A stretch of DNA of 64,000 nucleotides from the NCBI GenBank assembly GCA_016859345.1, contig CM029126.1, forward strand, positions 2,908,501 to 2,972,500, given 5' to 3'. The notes under the pieces were generated by a model. That model ran no database searches and was not told the DNA's origin. It worked only from the letters and a program-made list of their open reading frames with translations. The DNA comes from Istiophorus platypterus. Taxonomy: Eukaryota > Chordata > Actinopteri > Istiophoriformes > Istiophoridae. Below are positions 1 through 12,505 of the stretch, piece after piece. Position numbers and translations under genes: made by a program. Within the stretch, counting starts at the first letter, position 1. Every line of letters begins with the position of its first letter.

Positions 1-656
1 CACCACCACCACTACAGGCCGTAAACCCACCGAGGAAATCTCACATTTTAGCCATTTGTGGCCGCTGCTCTGGTCCAAAGTGGCCCTGGACCCTCGGTGG
101 GTCCAGGATCGGGATCCAATCTGAAGCGGGTTTGAATCTGAATCGTGTGGTTGACGCCTTCATCCTGGGGGACATGTAGGGGGTGGGGGGGTGGGTCAAG
201 GGTCAGGGGACGCCGCTGTGACCTCGGGATGACCACGCGTGTGCTGGGAAACAAACAGAATCAGGCGAAGGAGAGAGAGGAGGAGACCAGGTTCAGTTTC
301 TGATGCGGGGATGAAAAGAAGAGAGAGGAGAAGCCGGCTCCCGGTCTGGGGTCGGACTCGTCGGGATCCGTAATTCAACATTCATTTATCAGAAGAAAAT
401 GAGATAAAATGAGCAGCAGCGTGGTTTTGTTATGCGGCAGCGGGGACGTGGTGCGCGCGCCGGGGCCACGGGCCTGAACGCATCCCGGCTCGAGCGGCTC
501 CAGCTGCAGGAGAGGGAGCGAGCGTTATCCACCCCCCCCCCCGCCCCGGACCCGCTGTTTAATCACCGAGCAAACGTGATCACTTGTTGGTAAAATCAGA
601 CAGGGTTGGGGGGGGGCTGCAGATGTGAATGGGATGTTTGCTCCTCGTTTGCATCT

Positions 657-659
<3 letters not shown>

Positions 660-696
<37 letters not shown>

Positions 697-739
697 CATA
701 CACGCACACACTTATACCTATAAATATAAATATATATTT

Positions 740-824
<85 letters not shown>

Positions 825-905
825 CACGCACACACTTATACCTATAAATATAAATATATATATGTATATATAAATATATATATACATATATATATGTACA
901 TATAT
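660..905. repeat. Compound TA/AT microsatellite with internal duplication
   Basis: Long alternating TA runs occur at about 660-692 and 770-820. A CATACACGCACACACTTATA segment and the TAAATATAAATATAT that follows it occur twice, starting at 697 and 821, so the array contains a duplicated block of about 124 bp. The DNA is strongly self-complementary and likely polymorphic in length. Confidence 0.9.
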
Positions 906-1446
906 ACATAATCTAAAAAATTAAAAATACAAATTTAAATGATGGTTTTAATGCAGCTTCCTTCTGTTCCTGGTGACTTGATTTATGAAGTTTCCCCTAA
1001 AGAAGGAAAACAGGTGCAAAGATTCTTCCACACATCAATACATTAATTTTCTTATGTTGTCTAAAATGTCACAATAAGCCTTGTATTTTGGGAAAAGACA
1101 CTGAGGTTGACTATGATGATGAAGATGACGAGGCTGTTGTTGGGTTTTGATTAGGAGTCAAGGTGGCTTTGTTTTCACCTAATCTGGATATCACATGCAT
1201 TATTTAATCACTCACACTCACACACACATACAGTAGAGCACAGTACAAAACACATACAAAATGCAAGTTGATTTTCCAAGGTTTTTTTATTGTGATATAA
1301 TCTGTATAAAACATTATTATATTACATTTGCAGCACATTTTTGACAGTTTTCCTTCTCTTGTTGAAAACCAAACAAAAGTGAAAAATGAACATAACATCA
1401 AAATAAATCATCTTATTCAACATTTTTAGTCACAGAAATGTAACTC

Positions 1447-1449
<3 letters not shown>

Positions 1450-1478
<29 letters not shown>
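1450..1478. repeat. (CA)n microsatellite
   Basis: An uninterrupted CA dinucleotide run of about 14 units, followed by an imperfect CAGACACAC end. Confidence 0.95.
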
Positions 1479-1483
<5 letters not shown>

Positions 1484-2972
1484 ACTGAAAACAATGTTCA
1501 GCAGGTGAGTTTCTGAGCAATATTAGAATATTGATTATTGATCAGAATTATTAGCAGCGGATCCTCTGATTGTGGCTCCAAACTGAGGTGATAAAGGTAA
1601 AGGTGAAGGAATAGTTTCAATCAGCACTGGTGGTTGTTTTCTTCACCCTAATTATCAATAATCAATAATCGCCGCTACTGTAGCTCAACCTGTCCCTAAT
1701 GTTTCTGCCGCCACCGTCGTTGCCATGGAGACAAGCTGCTGTGGCTTATAAAAAGTAAAAGCAGAAGTCTGTGGCTGTAACATCGTAAATCTTCCATAGT
1801 TTTCCGGGGGGTCGTCAACTAAGAATTAATCTTCAGTATAGGAGTCTGGTCAGTTTTGTCAACAGACGCAGAGCAGAGACTGAACCAATCACTTCTCACC
1901 TGCGCTGATCCCAACACACCTGAATTACTCCCTCAACCTGCCTCCAACTCTTTCATTACCACTGTCATGTCAGAATCGACTTTATTTAACCAGTAAAAAT
2001 CCAAATAAAACCCTGTCGCTCGCGACGTCGCCAAGCTTTTTTTTAAAATCCTCCCTTTTTTTTAATAAGCGTTTAATAAAGTCGACTTCACAGCTCGAGC
2101 AGCGCGTTGGTTTCCTCACTGTGTGTGAAAGTTCATTTGTTGGAAAAAAAAAAGACTTTTACTGCAAAAAAATAAATTGTTTTTACAATAACGAGGTAAA
2201 TATTTTATTTCCTGGAGTTTAACACACTGGGGACTTTAAGTCAACAGATATAAAACTGAACTTTAGACATGATCATAAACGTCTACACTGTTGATAATAT
2301 AAACAGAATAAACAAAAAACAACAGAACAATTGTTGCCATATCAGAATTTCTATATTTACTATATTTTATTTGTCATTATCAAAAGGGTTTAAGGCGGCT
2401 CAGAAATGAAATCCTGTTCTAAGCTTTATAAACACATTTATTATTTCCCTGCTAAAACACCTTGTGTTGTCAGTAGCAGCATGTATTTACAAAATAAAAT
2501 TCCTAAAACACATTAATTTTATGTCTGTAATTGTAAGAGACGCAGCAGAAGTAATAAAAAATTGAAAAAAAATCAAATTAAAATGTGCATTTTTCGGAGA
2601 CTCAAACTCGTCTTTTATTGTGAAATTTAAGCAGCTCATTAAACATTAAACCGATTGGAAATGGAAACTTTCCAAGTATCTTCATCGGACACTGGTCCAA
2701 TTTTTCCTCTTCCTCTTTTTCCTGTTGTCAAGTCCCTCTTTTTCTTTCTCCTTTTTTTGTATTTAAATATATTTCTTTCTCATCCCTAAGCAATCGATGG
2801 GATCAATTATTACAACGAGACCCGGCATTGCACAGATCACAATGTGAATAATCGATAACTGAATTTTAATTTGACCGCATTAGGAAAAGCAAAAATAATA
2901 ATAATGGCAGAAATTAGCCCTGATGGAAAAGAAGAAAAAAAAACAACTGACTCATTACACGTTTCGTATCAG

Positions 2973-2999
2973 ACAAACACACACACGCACATACACACA

Positions 3000-3031
<32 letters not shown>
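2973..3031. repeat. Compound (CA)n microsatellite
   Basis: CA repeat interrupted by CG and TA units (CACGCACATACACACACGCG), ending in a purer CA run. Confidence 0.9.
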
Positions 3032-3033
<2 letters not shown>

Positions 3034-3182
3034 AATATTGATGCTCAAGAGGTTAAAAAAGGTCTTTCCATCAGTCTGATCTGATCTGTTGAGCAACATA
3101 AAAATTATAACGATTAACATAATTCAGATTGATCTTTTCTTGGCTCTTTTTCATGAAGTCCTTTTTTCTCTCTCGACGTAAA

Positions 3183-3185
<3 letters not shown>

Positions 3186-3251
<66 letters not shown>
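3186..3251. repeat. (CA)n microsatellite, about 33 units
   Basis: The longest pure CA run in the window, uninterrupted for about 66 bp. Confidence 0.95.
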
Positions 3252-3253
<2 letters not shown>

Positions 3254-3524
3254 TACTACCTGAGTAAGAACACACTGCTGATTAATCAGAGCAGCTTGCG
3301 GGTATGTGTCTATTTATTTTTTTAATTAATGTATTTATTTATATTATTATGGCAACAATAACAAAAGAAAAAGCCCCATTTTCTATTTTGATGTCTGAAG
3401 ATTTTCACAAACCAGAGACACTAATTCACAACATATTCACAAGTGGCCACGTCAGACTGTAATTCAAATATGAACTATAAAAATGACGAGAATAGAATAA
3501 AACGCACCCTCGGAGTCTAGCTGC

Positions 3525-3855
3525 TCCACCTGTCCCCTCAGGTGAAGGGAGCGGAGCTGCTACTGAAAACTCGGGACCGGGCGGGCGACGGGGCGACGGG
3601 GCGACGGGGCGACCGGGCCCGTACCACCCTGCTCTCCCTCCGCCGTCCGCAGACTTGGCGCCGCGGCGAACGGTCGCCTCGGTCTCGACGTCGAAACCCG
3701 ACTCGTCCGCGCGCACGAACAACGTCATTATCGATCACATCTGGTCCAGATGCAAATTCAGTGGGTTTTTTTTTCATCTTTGGTTTCGTTTTGTTTTTTT
3801 AATTTTTAATTTTCCGCCCGATTCGCCTCCTGCGCAGACGCGTCGGCGACGGGCC

Positions 3856-3886
<31 letters not shown>

Positions 3887-3895
3887 GAGCTGAGG
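3525..3895. other. CpG-rich patch with (GGGGCGAC)n and (AGC)n tracts
   Basis: This block has far more CpG than its AT-rich flanks. It contains a short GGGGCGAC-type tandem (about 3,588-3,612) and an AGC/CAG trinucleotide run (about 3,857-3,887). Both strands carry open frames because AT-rich stop codons are scarce, but none is recognisable. It could be an orphan CpG island or promoter of an unannotated transcript. Confidence 0.45.
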
Positions 3896-4105
3896 CGAAA
3901 CAATACAAATAAATAAATATTATTTTGAATATTCAGTTGATGGCTGTTTTAGTTCTTTTTTTTGCTTCACTACTTTGGTACAAAAGTTTTCTTTGGAATA
4001 AATTTTAATAATATTGTCTGTAAATATTGCTGCAGGGCTGTTTTGTTTTTTACTAGAATAAAAGTCTTTATTTTATAAAGTTCCTCAATTAGACTTGAAG
4101 GGATA

Positions 4106-4127
4106 GTGTGTGTGTGTGTGTGTGTGT
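4106..4127. repeat. (GT)n microsatellite
   Basis: A run of about 11 GT units in AT-rich sequence. Confidence 0.9.
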
Positions 4128-5342
4128 CAGTATCGATCCGTGCATTTTAAACAGCCTCCTATTTGCCCTACAACTATTTTTCATATAAAATGTAAATGTC
4201 CTTCCCGCTGTAATTGGCCCCGCATTTCTTTATGCAAATAAAATTATCCGGTGGCCCGAGCCGCGCGGGGAGGAAGCGCAAGTGTTTAATTTATGCAAAA
4301 TGGGAAAGAAAAAGAAAAAAGCCCAACAAAAAGGAGCTGAAGGGGTCGACGAGGTCGATAAGCTGCAACTTGTCTGAGTTTTTCTTTCTTCTCTCTCCTC
4401 TTGTTGTGCTTGTTTCTGGCTCAGGGTTAGTGCTCATTAGAAGTTTGTGGGTTTTTTTTTTTTAAGTTTAACAATTAGTTTGTCTCCCTCATTAGTCAAA
4501 CAGCAGCAGGAGTCCTGTGATGATCCTGCAGCTACTGAGGTTTACTACAGGTAAAGTTGGTTTTTTTCTCTCCCTAAGTGGATTTTAATGTGAAAACCCA
4601 GCTTTCACTTCCTCTGTGCAACATTTTATTTATTTATTTTTTTTTTTGCAGGTTTTATGGATTTATTTTCACTCAACTCACATTTAGGTTATTTTAAGTT
4701 TTGTTATAATTTAAATGCTTTTCGTTTTTCAGAAATCTTTAACTTTAGTTTCTATCACTGCCGGAGATTTTATCGACTCCAGCGGCTGAGATGTAAACGA
4801 TTTATTATCCTTAATCTGTGTCATTTTTCCGGGCGTTTGGTTTCGGGTGAAGACAAAACAAGCAGCCACATGAGGAACGGGAATATAATTTGCATCGTCA
4901 ACACTCTCTCCGATCGATTCCGGCATTGTTAACGCAGATGACTCACTTTTCTGGGCAATTTATTGAAAGATTGTTTGGTTCTAATTTAAAAACAAAAACG
5001 AAAAACAAACAAAAAATATTTAAATAAGCAAGCAGATAAATAAGGAAGAAAAAAAAGCGAGAATCTCAATTAGAAAGGTGTGTTTTCTTCATGTTTTCTC
5101 ATCTAGTATTGTAAAACTACTACCAGTGAGAGCTCACACGAAACAATCATAACCCATGCATGATTTAAACCGATAGAAACATATAAACGAGGAGCCCAAC
5201 ACACGCGCCAGGGGCCGCGTCGTTGGCCCCCAATGACCACGTTCACCGCAGCGGCCGCCGCCACATCACACCGTGAGCTGTTTCTCTGCAGTCGGACGCC
5301 GTGCATATGCCGGTTCCTGCCCCTGTTCTGACGCTCTGATCC

Positions 5343-5390
5343 CTGCTGCTGCTGCTGCTGCTGCCTGGTGGAGAGCACTCCAACACCCCC

Positions 5391-5442
<52 letters not shown>

Positions 5443-5456
5443 ACCACCACCACCAC
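5343..5456. repeat. (CTG)n, C-tract, (CA)n and (CCA)n compound array
   Basis: CTG trinucleotides at about 5,343-5,362 are followed by a C-rich linker, a CA run at about 5,394-5,440 and CCA units to about 5,456. The repeat keeps frames open on both strands (for example a minus-strand frame of about 370 codons, 5,266-6,381), which is an artefact of repeat composition. Confidence 0.9.
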
Positions 5457-5804
5457 CCTCCTCTTCCATGCAAACATCCTTAAAGGAAAAAAAGAAAACA
5501 TGCAGACACACCCACTCAATCACTTTGCCACAAACATAGAAATAAACAAGTCTGCATCTTCCCTGCAAACCCTCTGCCTGCCTGCAGCCCCCCTCCACCC
5601 CTGCCCCTCTCTCCATCTTGCCCTTCACATGCCCCCCCCCCCGGAATAATGATAATAATAAAAAAACTAAACTCTGTCTTTCTCGGAAATCGTTGGCGTG
5701 CATCTTTAGAAAAGCCCTCACCCTCACGCTGCTCGACAAGCTCGGACACCGATAAAAATAACCGTTTAGAAAAGCATCTACATGTCGATCACACAGGCGC
5801 ATAA

Positions 5805-5972
5805 ACACACACTCACACGCACACGCACACACACAGAGCTGTTCTTCGGCTGTCTGCTTAAGCCTCGGCCTACTGGTCCCTGTGTGTGTGTGGGTTTGTG
5901 CAGGTGTGTGAGCTCGTGTGGCTGTAAGTGTGTGTGTGTGTGAGTGTGTTTGTGTGTGTGTGTGTGTCTCAC
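5805..5972. repeat. Imperfect (CA)n then (GT)n tracts
   Basis: CA-rich DNA at 5,805-5,836 and GT-rich DNA at 5,881-5,970 flank a short unique stretch. The two tracts are inverted relative to each other, so they could pair. Confidence 0.8.
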
Positions 5973-6140
5973 GGCCCCAAAAGTGTGTGTGATGTCTCTC
6001 CAGCCAGTTCAGCCACTGTGACTCGGTGGGGGGATCAAAGGCTGCGGGGTTTCTCGCTTTCTCCTTCCTTGGTTTTCCAGTCAGGTTGCCCCCCCCCCCA
6101 CATCTCCCACCCACTTTTGCATCCAACCCCCCCCAATCCT

Positions 6141-6176
6141 TATCCTCCTCCTCCTCTTCCTCCTCCTCCTCCTCTT
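6141..6176. repeat. (TCC)n pyrimidine tract
   Basis: TCC/CTC trinucleotide run in a longer pyrimidine-rich region (about 6,085-6,260). Confidence 0.85.
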
Positions 6177-6383
6177 CTCTTGCATCCGCTCGTCTCCCCT
6201 CTCTCCTCCTCTTCCCGATAATTCCCTGATTTTCTTCCTTCCCCGCTCGGCTGTTAAATCCACTCCGCATCCTCTCTTCCCTCTTCCCCTGTCGGCCGCG
6301 GCCGCCTTCCTCTCCGTCCATCCGTCCGAAGCAAGGTGAGGAGTGTGTGTGTGTGTGCAGCCTCGTCCGCCTCTCTTTCACTC

Positions 6384-6405
6384 CCCTCTCTCTCTCTCTC
6401 TCTCC
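6384..6405. repeat. (CT)n microsatellite
   Basis: About 11 CT units in a pyrimidine tract. Confidence 0.85.
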
Positions 6406-6523
6406 CTTCTCTCTTTAATCAGCATGTTAATAAGAAAGGTAACTAATCAATACATTCAATGGCCTAGCTTGGCGATTGATACCATCTCCCATACACCTCC
6501 CCCTCGCTCTCCACTGCTAAGCA

Positions 6524-6660
6524 CACTCGCACACACAGTAGTCACACACCCACACACGCACACACATACACGCACGCGCACGCACACACACACACACACG
6601 CAGTCACACACACCCACATCCACACGCACACACACCCACGCACATACACACAAATACACA
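6524..6660. repeat. Imperfect (CA)n array
   Basis: About 135 bp of CA-dominated sequence interrupted by CG, TA and CC units. It marks the left edge of the more complex, mixed-composition DNA that follows. Confidence 0.85.
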
Positions 6661-8495
6661 GCTGGAGGACTGTCTAGGGTGCAGGGGCCCTCTGCTGTAA
6701 TTTAGTGGAGTCACTTTATTTAGAAAGCTCATTTCAACGTAGCGAGTTAGACCCGGATTGCCGCACCGTTTTCCGACAATTTCCAAGGCGAGGATAAAAA
6801 TCTGCCGTTTAGGAGCAATCGAAGCGAGGTAGTAAACGCGTCGGGGCAGACTGCGAGGCGAGCACCAACGCCAAGGATTTAAAAAAAAAAAGGAAGGCCT
6901 CGGAGAGCAGGACTTTTAAGCTTCAACCGTGGGAGCAGCTCCTGACGGAGGCCTTTGCAAAGTCTGGGTGCCACCACGGAAAAGGTCACGACCCCCTTTG
7001 CATTTCCTTTTGCAGCAAGATCATCCTCAACAACAACCGAAAAAAAAAAGGCCTCGTCGACCAGATAGGGCCTCTTGTGGCCGTGCTAGATAAGGCTATC
7101 GTCTCCTGGAAGCAAACGGGGAGGCAGCGCTGTTTTTTTGTGTCGCCGAACCCCCCCCCCCAAAAAAAATTCTGGGGCGAGGAACTTCGGTCTTAAAAAA
7201 AAGTGAGAGAATTTGACGACATGGGCGCCTGCTGGCAGCTCGTTTCTTGCCAACCAGGTCGGCCTCTTCGGGGGCCACGACCTCGATCCCGTCCTGCCGG
7301 CGCGTGTGAGGGACCTACTGATGTCGTCTTTCACTTGGGAGGCTCCGGGCCGCTAAAGGCTTCAGAGACCTTGAGGGAATCTGAGGGACTGAAAGGTCAG
7401 GGATGCGAGAGGAGGCCATTTAGCTTAATAAACAAAGAGTGAGATTTTAAAATCAATCCTTTACCTCGCCGGAAGCCAAAGAAGACAGGCCTGGCATAGA
7501 GCAGCAGCCTGGACGAGGACGACGGACTAAACTGCGAAGGCCTGTGAATTGCCCGGTTCGTGGGACGAGAGGAAACGACGATTTTTATTGTATTCTGTTT
7601 TTGGGAGACTTGGTGCGCCTGGACAGGAAACCGCAACCGGTTTCGTGTTATCGTGATGGTTGAGTCTTGAGCGTCGAAGACAAGGATCGTTTCCCCCAGA
7701 CATCCAGGACGAGCCCCCCCCCGGCCGTCCAGGCCCTAAATCCTCCCGCCGTGAAAAAAAACTCGTTTTCACCAGCCGCTGTTAAAGGTATGTGGGTATT
7801 TGGCCAGGGAGGTCCACACAGCCCCTTCAGGGCAGGAGACGGTTCGGAGTCACGGGGGAGAGGGAATGCTTAAGAGCTGAAGACTCGCACAGCTTAGGGC
7901 TGCAAACGGAGAAACATCTCGCCTCGCACCAAAGCAAACATCCACTTCTATCTCCCTGTGTCTCTGTCTTACCCCCCACCCCACCCCCCACCACCAATAT
8001 TATTAATAGACAGGAGGGAGGGAAAAATACACAAGCGCGCACACACATAGAGAGACACATAAGTCCTCCCTCCTCGGGACATGGAACTCCAACACACACT
8101 TCTGAGGAGGACATGAGAGGCATGGCACGGGATGAAGGGAAATCCTTCATACACGGGAAGAACACAGGCAACAGCCGGAAAGCAAGGTGGCCTTTCAGGG
8201 CCGACGCGATGGGTTTTCTCCCCCGTGACCCTCGACCCGGTGCGTGCACGCGTACGAGCACACGCGCACACACACGCTTAACAGCAACACACATAGACAA
8301 AACCTCACACCCAGCTTCTGTAGTGCTGCTGCTTCTTTTTTTTCTTTTCTTTTGCCTTCTGGTAACTTCTCTCTCAGTGCAGAGCTTACAGTGTGATGTA
8401 GATCCTTTTACATTTGTCTCCCAGTTTATATCCAACCCCCCCCCTTCCCCACCTCCCCTCCCTCCCTTCTTCTTCCTCTTCTTCTTCTCTACCAC

Positions 8496-8535
8496 CACCT
8501 CCTCCTCCTCCTCCTCCTCCTCCTCCTCCTCCTCT
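8496..8535. repeat. (TCC)n tract
   Basis: Roughly twelve TCC units in a pyrimidine-rich region (8,440-8,540). The resulting open frames on both strands (polyserine/polyproline and polyglutamate) are repeat artefacts. Confidence 0.9.
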
Positions 8536-9429
8536 CTTTTTGCCCTCCGTATCATTTTTCACTCGCAACCCGCGGAACAATCGATATGTAGAAAAGCGCG
8601 GCGGCATCATGTATCATTGTGGAATATGTGATATAGATTATGGCCAGTTCATGTTTGCAGTATTTTTCTTCCGTGCCGCTCGGATCACGGGGGGCTTTCG
8701 TGAGCGAGACGCCCTCGTCCGCTGAGCATCTGTTCTGCTTTTTGGATTGAAGGGTCTCACCAACTGAAGCGCATACGTAAAAATATGTTTTCTTTTTAAA
8801 TTATTTTTATGAGGGGAGGTCTTGTCGTGAGTCATACTTCAATAAAACGCCGTAAAATGCCCTACTTGTGTGGCTGTGATCGCTCTGGAAACCAGGTAGT
8901 CGTCTTTATAAATGTGTAGATATCTCATCAACAGGGATGTAACCCTCCATGTCGTGCGTTGCACTTAATTTTCCAGCACGAACGCGTAAAATGGACGGTC
9001 TCGCCCCCTGCCCACGACTGAGTGCCGTGTATTCACTTCGACGGAACCATGATGATAAATCCCTCGGCCTCCTCCTCTGGTTCGGCGAATTGCACATTTC
9101 GGTAAATTGCTTTGGGTCCGATAATGAGAACCGCGGCCTCTTTGTTTTGTTTTGTTTTTTTACTGAGACCCTGAGAGGACAATATCCCTCAGCTCTGAAT
9201 TTAGGCAATATGTTTTGGACGATGACTATTTGAATAGCCCTTTGTTTGCCAAATCAATATTTTCATATATGGACAACGGCTCCTTTTGAAATCACATGGG
9301 AGTAATAAATATCTTTCAGGGCATTTTTTTTTTTTGCAGGAACATCCACAACGTGGAACCTGAGATGTCACATGATCTCCATAAAACCAATCTAGTAGCT
9401 GCCCTCCATTTTAAAAAATATTTTATCCA

Positions 9430-9790
9430 TAGTGTGCGTCATAAATATACATGCAGCCACATGCAGACTCGAAGACTCGTGCTGCTCGAACAAAGATGGC
9501 GGCCGGCGCTCCCTGACGTTCCCTCTCTGTATTCCTGCCTTGCTGGGCCTCTCCCTGCGAGCTATGGTCCAGTTTCATTGCCTTATATCTGCATGTCCGG
9601 AGCGTCCCAAAGGGGCCACAGAATGACCGGTGGCCCCTCTGACCCCCAGAGCTGCTGTCACCCTTCATCACCCTGCTCTCCATCTTGGATAGTGTGGTCA
9701 CCTAGCAACCGGGGCCAGGGTTCGCCGCTCATGGACCAGAGGCTATTGGGAAATCAATCGATACGCCTCGGCCCAACCTAGCGAGCTGCC
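9430..9790. promoter_or_regulatory. Candidate regulatory element with YY1 and RFX words
   Basis: A compact stretch holds AAGATGGCGG (9,493-9,502, YY1 core), CCATCTTGG near 9,680 (the inverted YY1 core), GTCACCTAGCAAC (9,697-9,709, matching the RFX X-box pattern GTNRCC-N-RGYAAC) and ATCAATCGAT (9,753-9,762). This combination is more typical of a promoter or enhancer than of random DNA. A plus-strand open frame spans much of it but has no recognisable protein. Confidence 0.35.
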
Positions 9791-10658
9791 TGCCTGGCTG
9801 GCTGGCTGGCCGACCCCCCCCCCGTCCACCATCCTCCCCCTCCTCACACTCCTCATCCTCCTCCCTTCTCTCTTCGTTGTTATGGCCAAATGAAGACGAT
9901 GCAGTTCTCACTTTTCCGCACCTCGCTCAGTGTGGATATCCCGTTACAGGCTAAGAAATGCCTCCGCCTGTCGGGTGCTCGCGGCTGCCGGCGGCTGATG
10001 TATCTGTCCTGTCAACCGGCCTCCATTTCCACCAATGTTTGGATTGAGAGGCGGAGAGGCGGTGATTAATCAAATTTCAGGGGAGGATTTCTTTCCTATA
10101 TAACAGTATCGGCCATGAGGAAGTGCTGACCAAAGATTACACCGGCGCACAGTTGTGGCCCACCCCACCCCAACCCAGCCCGCCACCACGTTTATGAATT
10201 TCTTTCGGCGCTCCAGTGTTTCTAAGAGCAATAACTCCAACCCCTCCGTCCTCCCTTGGCTCGTCCTTTGGATCATTTCCACGCGGGTCTATGTGAATCT
10301 AATTAGAAACCTATCAGACATGATCACAAAGATCACTTTCATTAGCAGAACAACGATAAATGTTAAGGGGATTACAGAATTCCCAAAAATAAAGGCGGAG
10401 ATTTTTTTTTAAGCTCATAGAAATATCTGAAAAGGTCAGATCTGTTTAGTGGGGCCTCTATTTATTATAGAGGTTCCCCCTCTGCAACCTTTACAATCAG
10501 GCCAGGGTCAGCAACCTTTGATCCCTTCCAACCACGTTGGGAGGATGGGCAAAGATTCGATCACCTTAAACAGTTTAAGACACAAGGCTTGGGGAGAGGG
10601 CAAGGAGGATGATGAAAGGATGGGGGAGGACGGAGGGGCTGGAGGAGGAAGAAAGAAG

Positions 10659-10692
10659 GGGAGGAGGAGGAGGAGGAGGAGGAGGAGGAGGG
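10659..10692. repeat. (GGA)n tract
   Basis: GGA/AGG trinucleotide run within a purine-rich segment (about 10,590-10,700). Confidence 0.9.
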
Positions 10693-12462
10693 GGGAGGTT
10701 AGGACTGACAACAAACCAGTGCTAATCTGTTCCCCGATCAGAGCCATCAAACTGAACGGCTCAGCTAAAAGAGAATCTGGTCGTCCATCTGGGCTGCTGA
10801 GTGGACACCCCCACCCCATCCAGGCCCACCCCACACCCCCAACCCCTGTGCTCCTATTTAAAATCACCTTTACCCTTTAGGAGCCACTTCAACGGTACGG
10901 TCCAACAGATATTCATGACTATAGTTGACCCGTTTACTTACTTAAAGTCAGTGGTGTGTGTGCGTATATGTAGCAGCGGATGTGCTGAAGCAACGATTGA
11001 TCAGTTAAACAATCAATCAAATTTCTGTGAGACTGAGAGAGAAAACAGCAATTTTCACAATCGATGGGCCAGTAAAGTCACGCATCAGATGAAAAAAAAC
11101 CCACAACAAAACGTGCCGACACACTTGGGGTCGTTGCTTCTCAAAAATGAGGTTCTGCGGCTTCTCTTTGCTTTGAATCTCTGTGAAATGAACATCTTTG
11201 AATGATGGACTGTTGATTGGGAAAAAAATTTTAATTAATCAATTAAAAAAATAATAAATTAAAGATGTTCCACCAGGTTCTGGGAAACCATGCCAAATAT
11301 TTTTTTCTCTATTTTCTGACATTTCACAGACTAAATTAATCGAAAAGTGGTATCGCAAACAACTATCATCGGCAGCCCACGATGACACAGTATCAGGAAC
11401 TAGAGCTTGTGAGCTTTAAAGACACTGCACAGCATTGCACTGAACAGCAGATGCGCGCCACACTTGATGCCAAACAACAACAGGCAGCTGCGGCGCCCCC
11501 TCCACCTCTTCTCCAGATTAGGCCGACAGATTTCTTGACTTTTGTTGTCGGCCGCGAGGACGACGCTCTCGTGGGGTTTGCCGGATTCCCCAGATGGTCA
11601 TCCAGCACGTGGCCGGAGGTGGGCCATGAAATGACGCCCCAGCTGGACACTGTGGCCAGGTCACTGATCTCTGAGCCCCCCACCCCTGCTTGTCCTTTTT
11701 TTTTTTGATGGCCAGCTGCCATTGCAGCGGTCTTATCCTAATGGAGCGGGATAGCTCCCCCCAGCCCCAAATCAGTGGCTAGCCAGGCCATGGGGAGTGT
11801 CCAGCTGCTCTCTTCCCCTCCCTCCCTCACTCAATCCCCCAATACACTGGCCTTTCACTGGACACAGGAGAGCCCGAGGGGGTGGGGGCAGAGTGGAAAA
11901 AGGGAGGAAGAGGGGCAGATGAGGGCAATAGCCACAAGGATGAGCCATGGCCAGAGAGGCATGACATTGACACGGACGAAAGAAAAGAACCTTTTAACCA
12001 TAAAAGTGGAATGGTCGCCTCTGGAAATCAGAGGCGACAGCAAATGTGTTTGTGAGTGCCAGGGTGTCTCACTCATTGTCCCCATTACAGGTCCCATGGA
12101 GTGCAGGACAGAAGGGGGGGGGGGGGGGCTGGAACTAGATTGGCAGAGGGAGGAAGGGGGGGTGCTTAAAAGCATTCTCAGTGACACACACACATGCACA
12201 TAAAAAAAATACAGTTGGGTTGTGTGCAGATAATGTGCCGCTGTTTTCCGGAGAGGCCGGTGCAGTTGGATGACTTGGCATGGGCGCACTCGGCGCGGGG
12301 GGGGGGGGTAAAACCTCTGCTGGGCTGGAGCCTGACTGCCTACTGAGAGAGGGGGGCTTCTGGGTTCGCTTGCCTGGAGTAATGTCGATAAATCAATAGG
12401 ACACACGTCACTGCAGGCCCAGAGAAGCCACATGAAACTGTCATTGATCGGCATAAGGTGGA

Positions 12463-12464
12463 GT

Positions 12465-12505
<41 letters not shown>

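Larger units (their letters stand above)
1..6660. other. Intergenic, microsatellite-rich, no gene seen
   Basis: No exon with recognisable protein similarity or a consistent chain of splice sites was found on either strand. Open frames here are short and mostly translate CA/GT, CT or TA repeats. The stretch alternates AT-rich DNA (about 900-3,400, 3,900-5,100) with GC-rich patches (1-520, 3,525-3,895, 5,200-5,350). The individual repeats are listed separately. Confidence 0.7.

Noticed and set aside
5266..6381. A minus-strand frame of about 371 codons
   Set aside because: It translates CA/GT, TCC and CTG repeats into low-complexity runs. There is no domain and no splice or promoter context.
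7792..8631. A plus-strand frame of 279 codons and its minus-strand counterpart
   Set aside because: Both depend on a TCC/GGA repeat, and the composition is that of non-coding DNA. Nothing recognisable.
9296..9781. A plus-strand frame of 161 codons in a complex region
   Set aside because: No known family, and it covers regulatory-type motifs. More likely a chance open frame in GC-richer DNA.
11382..11722. Open frames on both strands with a QQQAAAAPPPP stretch, considered as a homeobox-type or transcription factor exon
   Set aside because: No DNA-binding domain or convincing splice sites. The same bases are open on the opposite strand.
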